Shown piece after piece: positions 1 through 12,615 of a DNA stretch of 64,000 bases. The stretch covers positions 14,588,184 to 14,652,183 of the forward strand of contig OZ038471.1 of assembly GCA_964036295.1 (NCBI GenBank), in the 5' to 3' direction. A program made the position numbers and the translations under genes. The notes under the pieces are model-generated. The model searched no databases. It had not been told where the DNA came from and saw only the letters and a program-made list of their open reading frames with translations. Source of the DNA: Plumapathes pennacea (lineage: Eukaryota; Cnidaria; Anthozoa; Antipatharia; Myriopathidae). Each line of letters starts with the position of its first letter. The first letter of the stretch is position 1.

Positions 1-36
1 CACGTGACCAGCCTGAACCAGGGTCTTTCTTCGGAG

Positions 37-275
37 GCGTGGCCCGGGAGACGAAAGAGCCTGGGAACGAGGTTGATTTTTTTTCCGGGCTGTCCTTGCA
101 ACTGCTTAAGTTGCTTCATAATTGCGAGAATGACTTTCACTAATAGATATACGATAATCGCAGATTCCCCCTCGCCCTGGCATTGATTGGACTATTACTT
201 TGGTACTGCTGAACAAGAGCAGCATTTGTTTTACCGAAGTTTTGACGCAATCATTTCTTCGAAGCCAAGTGCTAC
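37..275 (+). repeat. Dispersed repeat fragments
   Basis: Two pieces of repeated sequence. Around 54-75 is the string GAGCCTGGGAACGAGGTTG, which recurs with one change at 39073-39091 and in diverged form at 48194-48212. Positions about 144-271 match the reverse complement of 19067-19193 over some 127 bp with scattered mismatches. The second copy is a discrete insertion flanked by a 17-bp direct repeat, so this one is probably a retroposed short element. No coding potential is seen. Confidence 0.6.
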
Positions 276-2542
276 ATGCAAAGGAAGGAGAAAAAGAATG
301 GTGTGTGTTATATTTTTGCGGTGAAAAAATAATCGATTGCGTGACGCTGTACGTCTTTCTCACGGTCAACACGCCATTAATTCATGTAGGCTGCCGGGCA
401 CATTCTAAAGCATTTTTAAATACTATTAAAAATACTTGAATTGTGAAGTTGGTTTTGTATGTGTGAACCTTCTCAAATCAGAACTTGAAGGGTTTATTTC
501 AAATTATACACGGGCTTTAAATCTAGTCATACTTAAAAGGGTTTTCTGAACGATTCTCATTGCGATCACCGCGTGTCAGATCACAGCATTTCTCGGATAG
601 ACAGTCACAGTTCCAACCCGACAAATTATTAGATCTTGAATTAAAAAAAAAGATATCAAAAATAAAATAAAATCAAGTCACTACTGTAAATAATACAGGT
701 CCGATTGTGTTGAGCGAGCAAACCCGGCCACTCATAAATTCTAGTACGGTAATAGTCTTTGTGGAGCGAAGTAATGATAAACAACACAATAGGCTGTAAT
801 TGTTTAACACGGAAAGCAGTGGCCCCTGGGCCCGGGTATTTTCTGCTTTAATAGCCTTCAGAAAGTGAACGCAATTCAATTAACAAACACGGCGAGGAAC
901 TTGTAAGCATTGTTTTTAATGTCTCAAACTGTCAGCGAAATTATGCAAATGGGATGACAACGGTTCTTGCAAGAAGGCACTCTGAAATAGGTTTGAAAAC
1001 TAGCAAAAAGGTCACAATATAATCCTACTTGGCCTTCATCACAGTTCCCGGAGCATCAAACGACAAACTATACGGCGATTGTTGAAATACACGAGTGACG
1101 CGTAATGGTACATAAATTTGTTGTATTTTTTAGAAACTCGCCGGTTCCTGAAAGCCATAGTTTAACTCTTTCCAGCAAAGGAAACAAAACCCAAAATACT
1201 GTTGCCTACGTCATCTTTCCAAATACACTGTATAGAGCAGTCCTCATACAGCACGAAAATTCGATTGTGTTGTGCTTGCGCGTCTTGTCAAAACTTGGAT
1301 TCCTGTTATCGCCAAACGATGAAATTTGCTAAGGCGATTGTTTAAATTCGACCCACTGTATTTTGCTGATTCTTTCTCAAGAAGTATCTGAGTTTTAACA
1401 CAACATTTAATGGCGTCTGGGATTGTGTGCAGTTCCGCCAGCCGATGCTCGATAAAATCGTTTCACTCCTTTTACGGCTAGCAAGCCTGCCTCCCATGCA
1501 ATGGCATAATATATGGGTCATTTACAACCGTCGTTCAAATTACTCGGCCTTCTATCTGCATCTTGTTATGTAAAATCAATCCGTTGGTCCTCTCTCGCTT
1601 GTTACCGTAATGAATTAGACGTGATGCTTGGTGACGGCCTGGAGGTCGTACGTCAGACTGACTGACTGACCAACATTAAATTTCGAGATAGCAAACCGCT
1701 TGGAGTCTCCGCATAGCGCGATACTACAGCATTAGCGTCGTAAGTATTACCTTCGTGGAGCCCGGGGATCTTTCTACAATGTAAAACCACGGACTTATCG
1801 TAAATTTAAAATATGCGCCCCGAGCGCTTATTCGAGGATTTACGGTATACGTGGTTCATCATGTGTATTATATCGTTCTTCGAAACGACGTAACTTTTGT
1901 TTGTTTGAACTGTTAATTACGAAAGTTCTGTGAATCCGAGGGAGACAATGCTGTTGGTCATGATCAATTGCAGCGTTCAATTTGCTCTGCTGCTTGAAAC
2001 AGCATGAAATATTCCTTCATCAGAGCCCGTATAATTTCTACCATAACAAATTTCCTTTGACACCAAGTCGGGATTCAAAGTTTTTTCTCGGGAAATTTAC
2101 TACAGTGGTGGTCATGTGACTGCTCTTGAAGTCTCGCTTCAATGGCACACGAATTGTTGGAATTTCATTTTCCACAAAATTATATATATGAGCTGGTACA
2201 AGTCACAACAAGCGATATTTTTAATAAGTTTCGAAATAGGAGAGGAATAGCCTTGTTTCAATATTACGCTGAGAAACAGATTATTAGCAGTAACAGGGGA
2301 GACTTTGAATAATAGATTCGACAATTGTCTTTCAACGCGGCTTGTTAGCACATAACAACAGTCCAGGCAAAAACATGACGAAAACGGCCGCAGTGTTATT
2401 AAAAAATACTTCAGATTGATTTGAAAAGTTTCACCCGTGTTTGTGCAAGTGGCATATTTTTTAACAGTGAAACGTTCAAAAATTAATATTCTAGTGTAAC
2501 CTGAATCCGCAACGTCCGATCCAACAAGAAGTGTAAATTCTC
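276..2542. other. No gene recognised
   Basis: AT-rich sequence with only short, unrelated open frames on both strands. I see no domain, splice-framed exon, TIR pair or long tandem repeat. It may be the degenerate interior of old elements or true intergenic DNA. Confidence 0.5.
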
Positions 2543-4064
2543 ATGGTCAAAGGAAACGTTCAAAATAGCTCTTATAAATTTGATTGCACGGATATAGATA
2601 TGTATACTAATATAATTCCAGATTATTCCAAATTAATATTGTGCTTCACCGGTTTTCTAAAGACAAGCTTTAGTCCTTCTCGAGAGACTCCAGCGTTTCG
2701 TGGTGCTCTAATTTCTTATCTTCAATAGTTTGACTCCAAGAGGCTGATTATCGCCATATGAACCAGTGAGTGAAGTTGTAAATTATGCAGACTCCTAAAA
2801 GAATCTGCGGGACAGGGATGTCGTTGATCGTCGCCCTGGACATTTCAAAACGAGATCGTGTCACTATTAGTCCCATCGCAGGGCTCGAGGAGACATGAAA
2901 CGATAGTAAAAACATGCTAAATAATATAACTCAAATTTCATACACCCTCATCCAACACTTTTTGTCTTAGCATAACTCAAAGTGAGTGATCCCTTCTTTG
3001 TCTCATCCCATATTAAGTGAAATTGGCCTCCCTAAAATCCTTCGACCCTTTCCCCACCCCCGCCCTCCAGTTAATGAATAATGACAGGTACCTAATATCG
3101 ATTGTACTTTTTGAAAAAGTAGTAATGTAGTACACCTGCTTCGCTTTTGTATTATCACAATCCATCGGCGTTTTGTGTGTGTGGGTGCTTATACGTGTAC
3201 GCGTTGTGCCGGCTTTTGTGTGAATAAGCGTTTTTTCAAGCAATTTTTTTTTCCTTTCTTCTTTTCCTTGCGCTAGTGTTTGCGTCGCTATTTTGCGCGT
3301 GTTAATCGGAACAACACAAGCACAAACAGGAGAAATTGTTTAGAGTTCTTCATCTAATTGTTTGTCGGCCGTCAAGTCTTTCATGCTTGTGCCGAGATTG
3401 CACGTTGATAATAAGCTTAAAACCCTTTACCGTTGCTTCTATTTCTGACCGTGCTTGTTCCCGACGATCCTATTCCTTCTCGTGAGACTTGCTGCGTTTC
3501 TAGTTTCTAGTTTTTTTCATCATGATTTAGTTTCGACTCGAGTTGATCATGTTAATTTCGCCATGTAAACTCTTTCACTTAAGAAAATGTTTCACTTGAG
3601 TAAGATCGGGGGAAATGGTGCAGACTGCCAGAAGACCCTGTGGGGCATAGATGTTGTCGGTCGTCGCCTCGGACACGAAGCAACCACGAACGCTAGCAAA
3701 TATCTTTTGTCCTTTCTTCTTTTGTTTACGCTTGTATTTACTTGTCGCTAGTTCGCGCGTGTTAATCGGTACTACGCAAGCACAAACACAAGAAATTGTT
3801 TAGAATTCTTCATTCTAATTGTTTGTCGGTCGTCAAGTCTTTTATGCGTGTACCGAGATTGCACGTTAATAATAAGCAAACTGAACATTGCGGCTACGTA
3901 CTAATGTAAATTCTTGAATGTAGTTGCGTCTCTGTGCGTGAGAACCGGCAACTTTTTCAGGAATTCCGAGGCCGAGTACAATACGCTGCCATAAACTACA
4001 ATGCATTTTTGTTTCTTTGTAACCAGTCAATGTAACAATGCAGAAGATCGAATCGAGGAAGGCA
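2543..4064 (+). repeat. Long dispersed repeat R1, copy A
   Basis: Closely matches 10655-12105. Both begin with GGTCAAAGGAAACG or AGTCAAAGGAAACG and run through TCACCGGTTTTCTAAAGAC, the ATTGTTTGTCGGCCGTCAAG segment and CAGAAGATCGAATCGAGG. Copy A carries about 270 bp (2883-3150) absent from copy B. Internally the repeat is itself built of degenerate units: GCAGACT..(A/C)AGAA..CTG(C/T)GGG near 2786 and 3620 in this copy and near 10912 and 11490 in the other. No protein is recognisable. It ends where the 3' flank of the Gypsy element begins. Confidence 0.75.
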
Positions 4065-4196
4065 GTGTTGTTGGCTGACAGCGGTCCTTGGCCAGCTTAC
4101 ATTATTATTATACATTATCTTTCCTCTTATACAAAAGATTAAACATTACAAACAAAACAGGAACTACAGGGTATCAACAGAATACAGTTGAGGGTG

Positions 4197-6056
4197 TCAC
4201 TGACTGACAACAAAGTCAGCTAGGCGGGCGGGTGGCTTTCGAGTGCGACCTGAACGTCGAGGCATCGTCGGGGCTTCTTTTACTTGTTGGGTCGGTTCTG
4301 TGTCTTGCGGCTGGGGTTGATCGTGCAGAATTTCTAGAAGGGGCTCGCTGTCTGGCAGGTCCACGATGGGAGGTTCCCCAGCACTTATGAGCTGCCGACG
4401 GTTACGGCGATAAGTTGAGTTGTCAACACGTACTAGGTAGCTCCTGGGTGCGACCTGTCCCGTGCATGTGCCTGCGCTCCAGGTATCTTGTCCCGGGAGC
4501 TGCATGCGGATTGTCTCACCAGGTGATATTTGTTTCAGGGGCTTGGTATTTCTGTCGTAGTAGACTCGCTGTCGCGCTTTGTTTTTGGACAGCTCTCTCA
4601 TGTCTTCCTTGGTGGAATAGCGAGGTCGCAGCAGGGAATCTTGCACGGGAAGTAGAGTCTTGCACCGGCGACCCATGAGCCGTTGAGCCGGACTGGTACC
4701 GACTCCTTCGGTGGGTGTATTCCTCCAGTCTAGAAGGGCCAGGAATTCCGACTGGCCAGATTCTTTGCACTTCGTGAAGAGATGTTTCACGGTCTTCACT
4801 GCGTTCTCGGCCTTCCCATTTGACTGGGGGTAGTGCGGTGAAGAGGTGACGTGCTCGAAGTTCCAGGTTGTTGCAAACGTGGCAAATTCTAGTGAGGCGA
4901 ACTGTGGCCCATTGTCAGTCACGAGCACATCGGGAGGTCCGTGTCGTGCGAAGATTTCTTTCATTGCCTTGATGACGGTCTGAGAGGTAACTGTGTGCAG
5001 GCGAGCTACCTCTATATAGTTGCTGTAGTAATCAACTATAACGAGTAGTATGCGCCCTCCCATGTCGCACAAGTCAGCACCGAGTTTTGCCCACGGGCGT
5101 TCGATCACTTCGTGTTGTAACAGTGGTTCTTTGCCGGGTTTGTTTCGGTGCGCCAGACAGATGTCGCACTTCATAATGTACTCCCGCAGTTCTGTTGACA
5201 TCCGGGGCCAGTAGATGCAGTCACGTGCTCTGCGGATGTATCCTTCAACGCCGATGTGCGAGGCGTGTATCACTGCCATCATCTCTTTGCGCATGGCAGC
5301 CGGTACTACCAGCAAGGGCCCCTTGAAGACCAGGGTGTCTTGCACTGTTAACTCGTCACGAAAATCAAAGTACGGGTAAATAGGCTCAGGTACGTCTGAC
5401 CTAATTGTTGGCCAACCACGCTGAATGATTTCACGGAGCTTCTGCAAGACTGGGTCATCCTGGGATGCGTGCTTGATCTGCTCCCAGCGACTTCCGGTGA
5501 ATGGGAGTGCTGCCTTGTGATGGACTTCCTCCAGCTCGTGAGTGAAGTTGCACGCATTTACTTCGGGTAGATACGCTCGGCTGAGCGTGTCCGCCAGGAA
5601 CATTTTCTCTCCTTTCTTGTACTTGATATTCAGGCTATACTTCTGTAGCCTGAGGAGCATCCTCTGTAGTCTCTTGGGCGCATTGTTTAGTGGCTTTAGG
5701 ACGATGGCTTCGAGGGGCTTGTGGTCTGTCTCCACACTGACTTGATCCCGACCATAGATGTAGGCCTCAAATCGTTCGTACGCAAATACTATGGCCAATA
5801 GTTCCTTCTCAATCTGGGCATATCGCGTCTCTGCTGATGTCAGTGCTCGTGATGCGTATGCAACAGGTTGCCCATTCTGCATCAAGGCCGCGCCCATTCC
5901 GGACTGGGAAGCATCGCACTGCAGTGTAACCTCGTCTTCCAGGTTGTAATACCGTAGTACTGGAGTGCTGGATAGCTCCTTCTTTAGGGTGGCTAGTGCT
6001 TCCTGTTGAGTACAATCCCAGACCCACGCAACTCCTTTCTGGGTGAGGTCCCTCAT
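4197..6056 (-). pseudogene. Gypsy RNase H-integrase frame (3' part of broken pol)
   Basis: 619 codons continuing Pol in another frame. RNase H starts at once, with CDASQSGMGAALMQNGQ near residue 48 and the TDHKPLEAI block further on. The integrase HHCC zinc finger (HASHIGV...CDIC) lies around residues 263-300. The DDE core includes ADLCD, VTDNGPQF near residue 378 and the glutamate in NGKAENAVK near 415. The C-terminus is basic and proline-rich (RRSGRTRKPPARL). The frame has no internal stop, so damage to this element is limited to the single shift near 6100 and possible LTR loss, which points to a fairly recent insertion. Confidence 0.9.
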
Positions 6057-8205
6057 CGGTTTCGTGATATCCGAGAGATTGGGGAGGAACTTGGCCAGAT
6101 AGTAGTCGCTGGACGCCAGCTACGTCGGTCGGAGGAGGCATCTCTAGGATCGCACGCACCTTGTTGGGGTCAACACACAGCCCTTGTGCGGTTGCCACGT
6201 GGCCAATGAAAGGCACCTCTTGTTGTCTGAGTTTGAACTTCTCAGCATTGAGGACTACACCCCGCTCCTCGCAACGCTGCAGGAATTTCCTCAGATTCTC
6301 GTCATGGTCGCGTGTGGCCTCTGCTAGGGAGTCTCCGAACCCGACGGCAACAAAGTCATCTGCAACAACTTCTATGCCGCGCAGGCCCTCGATGAGCTCG
6401 TGCATTCTTCGCTGAAACACCTCCGGGGCAGAGCTGATGCCAAATGGCATTCTTTTCCATCGGTACCGACCAAACGGGGTGTGAAAGGTCGTCAGATATG
6501 AAGACCTTTCGTCTAGCTGGACGTGCCAAAATCCACTGCGGACGTCCAATATGGTAAACACTTTAGCTCCATGAAGGCGCGTAGCTACGTCTTCAATGGT
6601 TGGCAAAGGGTAGTGCTCGCGCTGAATCGCTCGGTTGAGGTCTTTCGGGTCCAAGCAGATTCGGAGCTTGCCATTCTTCCTAGGTACCACTACCATAGAG
6701 CTGATCCATGTTGTGGGTGTGCTTACCGGCTCTATTATATCATGTTGCACCATATCCTCCAGCGTTTCCTTGACTTTGGCGCTCAGTGCTACTGGAACTC
6801 GGCGCGGTGCGTGCTGCACTGGATCCACTGTGTTATCGAGCCTGATACGATACACACCATCTAACTTCCCAACACCATCGGCGAAGACTTTCGGGAACTG
6901 CGTGAGGAATTGGTCTTTCGTGACAGGCCCTTGCTCCCCTGTGGCGTGGACAGCATAGACTGGTGCTGTCCCAGTGCTTGGTTTGTTTATCTTGTCGTTG
7001 TCCAGGTATTCCACAATCTTCATGCCCAGACAAGCCTTTCTCTTAAGTAGGGGTCGGGCCTTGGGGCTGTTCACCAGGTTGCAATCCAGTTTGCACCTGT
7101 AGTTGTCACGCCAAACTCGGATGCGTACGCTACCGACCACTTCAAGTTTGGAACCACCGTATGTGGTGATAGTAGTTTTGGAAGGGTTAACACGGTCCAA
7201 GTTAAAATCCTCTGAAGCTTGCTTGTAGAGATGAACCGGGATTGTATTGCACTGCGCTCCAGTGTCTGGCTGAAAACGCAAGTAGTTTCCCGAATCCAGC
7301 TTCAACGTCACCAGCTGTGAATCATCCAGGCTGCTGGTTGTGCTTTCCTCTGTGCAGAAAATATCATATTCGTCGCTTTCTTCTTCTTCTTCTTCAATGG
7401 CACGTACTGCCTTTGGTGCCAGCATAGGTTTTCCTCGGCACAGTGCGGCGAAATGGTTCGGTTTGCCGCAGTTTCGACACGTCTTGCCAAAAGCTGGACA
7501 GATCTCCTTGTTCATAATTTCGTGTTTCCGGCCACAGTTCCGACATTCCTTCGTTAATGCGTTGTCGCCATATGACACCTTTCTCTTGTCCTTGAGTGGC
7601 GTCTGCGGTTTTTTTGACCGCGCGATGGCGTTCACAGCCATTCCTGTGGAGTCACCAACGATCTTCATCTGGGCTAGCATGCTTTCAGAAGCGCGGCAGA
7701 TCTCGTCCGTCTTTGCAAGTGTCAAGCCTGATTCGCGGAGAAGCCGCTCCCTCACCTTGTTGTCGCGGATGCCAAAAATCAGACGATCGCGGAGAAGCTC
7801 TTCCGGTGTTATGGTGTCGAAATCACAGGCGTCCGCCAGTTTGCGTAATGCAGTGCGATATTGGTCGTATTGTTCGCCCGGCTCCTGTGCGCAGCGATTA
7901 AATTTGTACCGTTCAAAGGGCACATTTTTGCGTGGTTGACAGTACTGAGCGAATCTCTCCAGTACTGGGCCGATCTTCTTTTGGTTGCCTTCGGTCATGT
8001 CGGAGAAGGTTGCAAACACTTCGCGCGCCTCTTCTCCAATGACTGTGAGTAGTGTGGCCACTTGTACTGGCTCTTCTTCCTTGTTTAGTTTTGTTGCCAG
8101 TGAGTAGTTATCCCAAGCGTTTTTGAATTTCTTCCAACATTCCGCGGCATTGGGATTGTGGATGTCAAGAGGCGGTGGCGGTGGGAGCATAAAACTACTT
8201 GCCAT
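5809..8205 (-). pseudogene. Gypsy gag-protease-RT reading frame (frameshifted)
   Basis: 798 codons from the ATG at 8205. The N-terminal 240 residues are a Gag-like capsid region. A CX2CX4HX4C zinc knuckle (CRNCGKPNHFAALC) sits at about residues 242-256, preceded by a second Cys-rich segment. The aspartic protease motif DTGA is near residue 312. Reverse transcriptase follows with the LDVRSGFW block and, at about residue 613, VADD in place of the usual Y/F-x-DD. Near residue 700, just after GVQRLL, homology leaves this frame; the last 100 codons are out-of-frame translation of RNase H. Roughly a dozen bases that other elements have are missing here, so a full Pol cannot be made from this copy. 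Confidence 0.9.
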
Positions 8206-8470
8206 CGTGGACGTCTCCGGAGACTCTTCAGCGACGTGCGGTTCGGTCTAGCAGTTATCGGTTCGTATACCCAATAACTCGCCACTGGCTGCCACCATGT
8301 AACAATAAGTGTACTTTAATAGTTGTGCAACAAAGCGCTTTGGTGTACACGAGTTGGAGAGCTCTCTCTATGTGTCTCCAGCGTCCGATAACAAGATTAT
8401 ATGTCATAATACTATAACTATGACAGCTACGATTCGGCGGTCACCGCTGACCTCGAGCGACCATCGTCAC

Positions 8471-8832
8471 AAGCCCTGGCCAAACGAGATGCAAGTCGAG
8501 GCAAGTTTTCAAACTTGCGCGATCTTGCGTTTAGTTGGGCCACCAACTTGCATCGACTTGCATTGCCTTGCATCGAATTTGAACATGTTTAAATTTTCAT
8601 GCAAGTCCACGCAAGTTTTTTTTACCTAAAGCAGGGAAGAGCGCGTTAGCTAAGGCAAGTGTTAACCTAAAAATTCAAAAGTATAAGCCTACTCATTAAG
8701 TTCCAGCTCAAGCGAGACATCTGACTAGGATTCTGACTCAGAACCGCTAAAAATAGAAAAGGTTTTTACAAACTTGCATGAGCTTGCATTAACTTGCGTC
8801 TCGTTTGGCCACCCTTTTGCAAGTCGATGCTA
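8471..8832. repeat. TIR-bearing dispersed repeat, copy 1
   Basis: A 362-bp unit repeated at 12254-12615 with about 98% identity. It starts AAGCCCTGGCCAAACGAGA and ends with TCTCGTTTGGCCACCC plus about 18 shared bases. The inner ends GGCCAAACGAGA/TCTCGTTTGGCC are inverted repeats, followed by several GCAAGT motifs in both arms. The pattern fits a non-autonomous DNA transposon, but the shared sequence extends past the TIR on the right and I find no clear target duplication. Confidence 0.65.
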
Positions 8833-10388
8833 CAATCTTGGACAAAAGTGTTGACACATTCTCCCCTCCCCCCATTCAATGTTGATAAATTAATTATTTC
8901 GCAACGATTTTCCGTCAAAGTCTTACCGGAACTCTTCCAAATTCAAGCTACAACATTGATACGGGGAGGGGGGTGATTAAAAGCAGTTTTCTTTGCAACT
9001 GGTGACTCACAGCATGGTAGTTTTGACAAAAGTACGACATTTAAAGCATGTGTCAACACATTTTGTCCGGGATTGTCTGAATGCGGTTTTCTAATTGTAC
9101 ACGTAATGGTTTTCCAGAAAACTTTGAAAACGCAGTGAAGTTTGAAAAACACCGAGTGCTTTATTTTGGCTGAAATGTACGCTTATATTACCTCGAGTTA
9201 GAAATTGACAGTTGAATGAAGCATCCGCTTACAGTAACTGAATAAATGCGCGTCGAGTCAGATCATGTTGCAAGAGAAGATTGCTTTAGATCGTAAGAGT
9301 TTGTGTGTTTTTTATGATCCTATACGGGGTCCCGTATTTCCATCGAATTGCGTGATTCAACAGTGGGCAGTGCAACCTGTTCGAGATCAGTACGGGTGAA
9401 AGTCACTCGAAAATAGACGAATAATACATCGTGACAAGCGCACATACAACGAGCAATACATTACTAAGTGCGAATTGTGCCCCAATTAGAGCGACTGAGT
9501 GAAGGGAAAAGTCGACTACAGAACTGCTTTGTCGTCGGTGAAAGTTTTTAAGTGTCGCTCAACGGCCAAAAGCTTAATAAAATGACATGTAACGCAACTG
9601 AATCAGATGATTACGCTAATTAGTTCTAATTGGCAGAATAACGCACGCTCTCGCGTCAGGTAAATTTCACTAAAAAATTGGAAAAATTGCTACAAAACCA
9701 CTTGGAATGGCATAAAGAGTGATACTTTATCCAAATACGATATAAAACTATAGCTTGTGTTGCATTTATTTAGGATTTCCAACGGTTTCCACTTTCAACG
9801 GTTTACACCACAGAGTGAAAGAGGATTAGACAGATTCTATTTTAGTTCGTAGTGTAAACCGTGTAAACCGTTGTAAACCGTGTCATATTTTAACCTCTCC
9901 GGATCATAAAATTCCACATGGGCAACCATTTGCTATACACTTAAGACCATTTTCAATATGTCATTGCCCTTTTTCTGGGATTTCGGAGTCAATATTGTCA
10001 ACCTTTCGTATATCTCTTGTGTAGGACGCGGTTCTCGAAATGCATTTAGGTTGCTTTCCAGGGCACGGAACGGCACCAATTTAATGTTGTACTTTCACAT
10101 AAGGTGCTCTTATTTCTTAATTTGAAATGTGTGTACTCACATAACCAACTTCATGAACTTTTTGGCAGTTGTCGCTTTCTGAGTATCAAAATCCGATATA
10201 ACTAAATGAACTACTGGCTCCGGCCTATAAATAAATGTTACTTTTCTGCCTCTGGCATCCCAAAATAGGCTACCGCTACAACCTAGCCTTCAGAACTGCA
10301 TTCAACCCTCGCATTTAACAAAATAGAAGGCTTTTTACGACTCTTAGCTATGACAGAAGTTACTTTCTTGCTATTTTGTATTCGGACT
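8833..10388. other. No gene recognised; contains a 105-bp repeat
   Basis: Positions 9075-9179 are repeated almost exactly at 10389-10493 (GTCTGAATGCGGTTTTCTAA to GGCTGAAATGTA). Around 9784-9890 there is a loose inverted repeat of GGTTTACAC/GTGTAAACCG. Nothing else recognisable is present, and open frames are short. Confidence 0.55.
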
Positions 10389-10651
10389 GTCTGAATGCGG
10401 TTTTCTAATTGTACACGTAATGGTTTTCCAGAAAAGTTTGAAAACGCAGTGAAGTTTGAGAAACACCGAGTGCTTTATTTTGGCTGAAATGTAATATATT
10501 ATATTATATTATATTATATTATATTATATTATATTATATTATATTATATTATATTATATTATATTATATTATATTATATTATATTATATTATATTATATT
10601 ATATTATATTATATTATATTATATTATATTATATTATATTATATTATATCA
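10389..10651. repeat. 105-bp repeat copy plus (ATATT)n microsatellite
   Basis: After the second copy of the 105-bp repeat (10389-10493), a nearly perfect ATATT pentanucleotide array runs to about 10649, some 30 units. It ends exactly where repeat R1 copy B begins. Confidence 0.9.
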
Positions 10652-10654
10652 TAG

Positions 10655-12105
10655 TCAAAGGAAACGTTTGAAAATGTTCAGAAGTTCAAAATAGCTCTTA
10701 TAAATTTGATTGCACGGATATAGATATGTATACTAATATAATTCCAGATTATTCCAAATTAATATTGTGCTTCACCGGTTTTCTAAAGACAAGCTTTAGT
10801 CCTTCTCGAGAGACTCCTGCGTTTCGTTGTGCTGTAATTTCTTATCTTCAATAGTTTGACTCCAAGAGGCTGATTTTCGCCATATGAACCAGTGAGTGAA
10901 ATTGTAAATAATGCAGACTCCTAAAAGAATCTGCGGGACAGGGAGGTCGTTGATCGTCGCCCTGGACATTTCAAAACGAGATCGTGTCACTATTAGTCCC
11001 ATCGCAGGGACTTTGTATTATCACAATCCAGCGGCGTTTTGTGTGTGTGGGTGCTTATACGTGTGTGCGTTGTGCCGTCTTTTGTGTGACTAAGCGATTT
11101 TTCAAGCAATTTTTTTTTCCTTCCTTCTTTTCCTTGCGCTAGTGTTTGCGTCGCTATTTTGCGCGTGTTAATCGGAACAACACAAGCACAAACACAAGAA
11201 ATTGTTTAGAGTTCTTCATCTAATTGTTTGTCGGCCGTCAAGTCTTTCATGCTTGTGCCGAGATTGCACGTTGATAATAAGCTTAAAACCCTTTACCGTT
11301 GCTTGTATTTCTGACCGTGCTTGTTCCCGACGATCCTATTCCTTCTCGTGAGACTTGCTGCGTTTCTAGTTTCTAGTGTTTTTTTTATCATGATTTAGTT
11401 TCGACTCGAGTTGATCATGTTAATTTCGCCACGTGAACTCCTTCACTTAAGAAAATGTTTCACTTTTAGTAAGATCGGGGGAAATGGTGCAGACTGCTAG
11501 AAGACCCTGTGGGGCATATATGTTGTTGGTCGTCGCCTCGGACACGGAGCAACCACGAACGGAAGCAAAAATGTTTTGTCCTTTCTTCTTTTGTTTACGC
11601 TTGTGCATTTGCGTCGTTATTTTACGCGTGTGAATCGGAACGACGCAAACACAAACACAAGAAATTGTTTAGAATTCTTCATTCTAATTGTTTGTCGGCC
11701 ATCAAGTCTCTCATGCGTGTGCCGAGATTGCACGTTAATATATAAAGCGAACTGAACATTGCGGCTACGTACTAATGTAAGATCTTGAATGTACTTGCGT
11801 CGCTGTGCGTGAGAACCGGCAACTTTTAGAGGATTTCTGAGGCCGAGTACAATACACTGCCATAAACTACAATGCATTTTTGTTTCTCTGTAACCAGTCA
11901 ATCTAACGATGCAGAAGATCGAATCGAGGGGCATAGATGTTGTCGGTCGTCGCCTCGGACACGAAGCAACCACAAACGTTAGCAAATATCTTTTGTACTT
12001 TCTTCTTTTGTTTACGCTTGTGTTTACGTCGCTAGTTTGCGCGTGTGTGGACGGCGCAAGCATGCACAATCACAAGAAATGTTTTTGGATTTAGTAATTC
12101 TACCT
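10655..12105 (+). repeat. Long dispersed repeat R1, copy B
   Basis: Second copy of the 2543-4064 repeat. It contains two internal versions, about 420 bp apart, of a segment beginning GGGGCATA(T/G)ATGTTGT (11511 and 11930). The closing GATCGAATCGAGG motif therefore joins back into the unit start, which suggests a satellite-like tandem organisation. No coding sequence is visible. Confidence 0.75.
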
Positions 12106-12253
12106 TTTCGCCGGCTTCCTATGCACCACTGATATACAGTGTCAAAACAAGTACAGATTTATATGAACAAGACTACTCAAGACAAGCTCCAGTCTTAAAT
12201 GATATTCCGTATGGTATATTTCGAATTGATCTTCCATTCGTATTCTCACTCTT

Positions 12254-12615
12254 AAGCCCTGGCCAAACGAGATGCAAGTCAAGGCAAGTTTTCAAACTTG
12301 CGCGATCTTGCGTTTAGTTGGGCCACCAACTTGCATCGACTTGCATTGCCTTGCATCGAATTTGAACATGTTTAAATTTTCATGCAAGTCAACGCAAGTT
12401 TTTTTTATCTAAAGCAGGGAAGAGCGCGTTAGCTAAGGCAGTGTTAACCTAAAAATTCAAAAGTATAAGCCTACTCCATTAAGTTCCAGCTCAAGCGAGA
12501 CATCTGACTAGGATTCTGACTCAGAACCGCTAAAAAGAGAAAAGGTTTTTACAAACTTGCATGAGCTTGCATCGACTTGCGTCTCGTTTGGCTACCCTTT
12601 TGCAAGTCGATGCTA
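12254..12615. repeat. TIR-bearing dispersed repeat, copy 2
   Basis: Same 362-bp unit and orientation as 8471-8832. The terminal GGCCAAACGAGA/TCTCGTTTGGC(T) arms are kept with one mismatch. Its flanks differ from copy 1, so it is a separate insertion or a separate segmental copy. Confidence 0.65.

Larger units (their letters stand above)
4066..8298 (-). mobile_element. Ty3/Gypsy LTR retrotransposon, inactivated
   Basis: A minus-strand element with gag, protease, RT, RNase H and integrase in Ty3/Gypsy order. A tRNA-type primer-binding site starting TGGTGGCAGC lies at 8297 downwards, directly after an LTR-like CA end at 8298, about 90 bp before the gag start codon. A short purine tract (AAGAGGAAAGA on the minus strand, about 4118-4128) lies after the pol stop. 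I could not pair two LTRs: the sequence beyond 8298 does not clearly match the 3' flank, and repeat R1 abuts the 3' side, so the 3' LTR looks largely missing. Pol is frameshifted near 6100. Confidence 0.85.

Noticed and set aside
4066..4196. 3' LTR of the Gypsy element
   Set aside because: Begins plausibly after the purine tract but I could not match it to the sequence beyond 8298.
7340..7939. 199-codon plus-strand open frame
   Set aside because: It is antisense to the Gypsy gag and has no domain; the minus-strand gag frame explains it.
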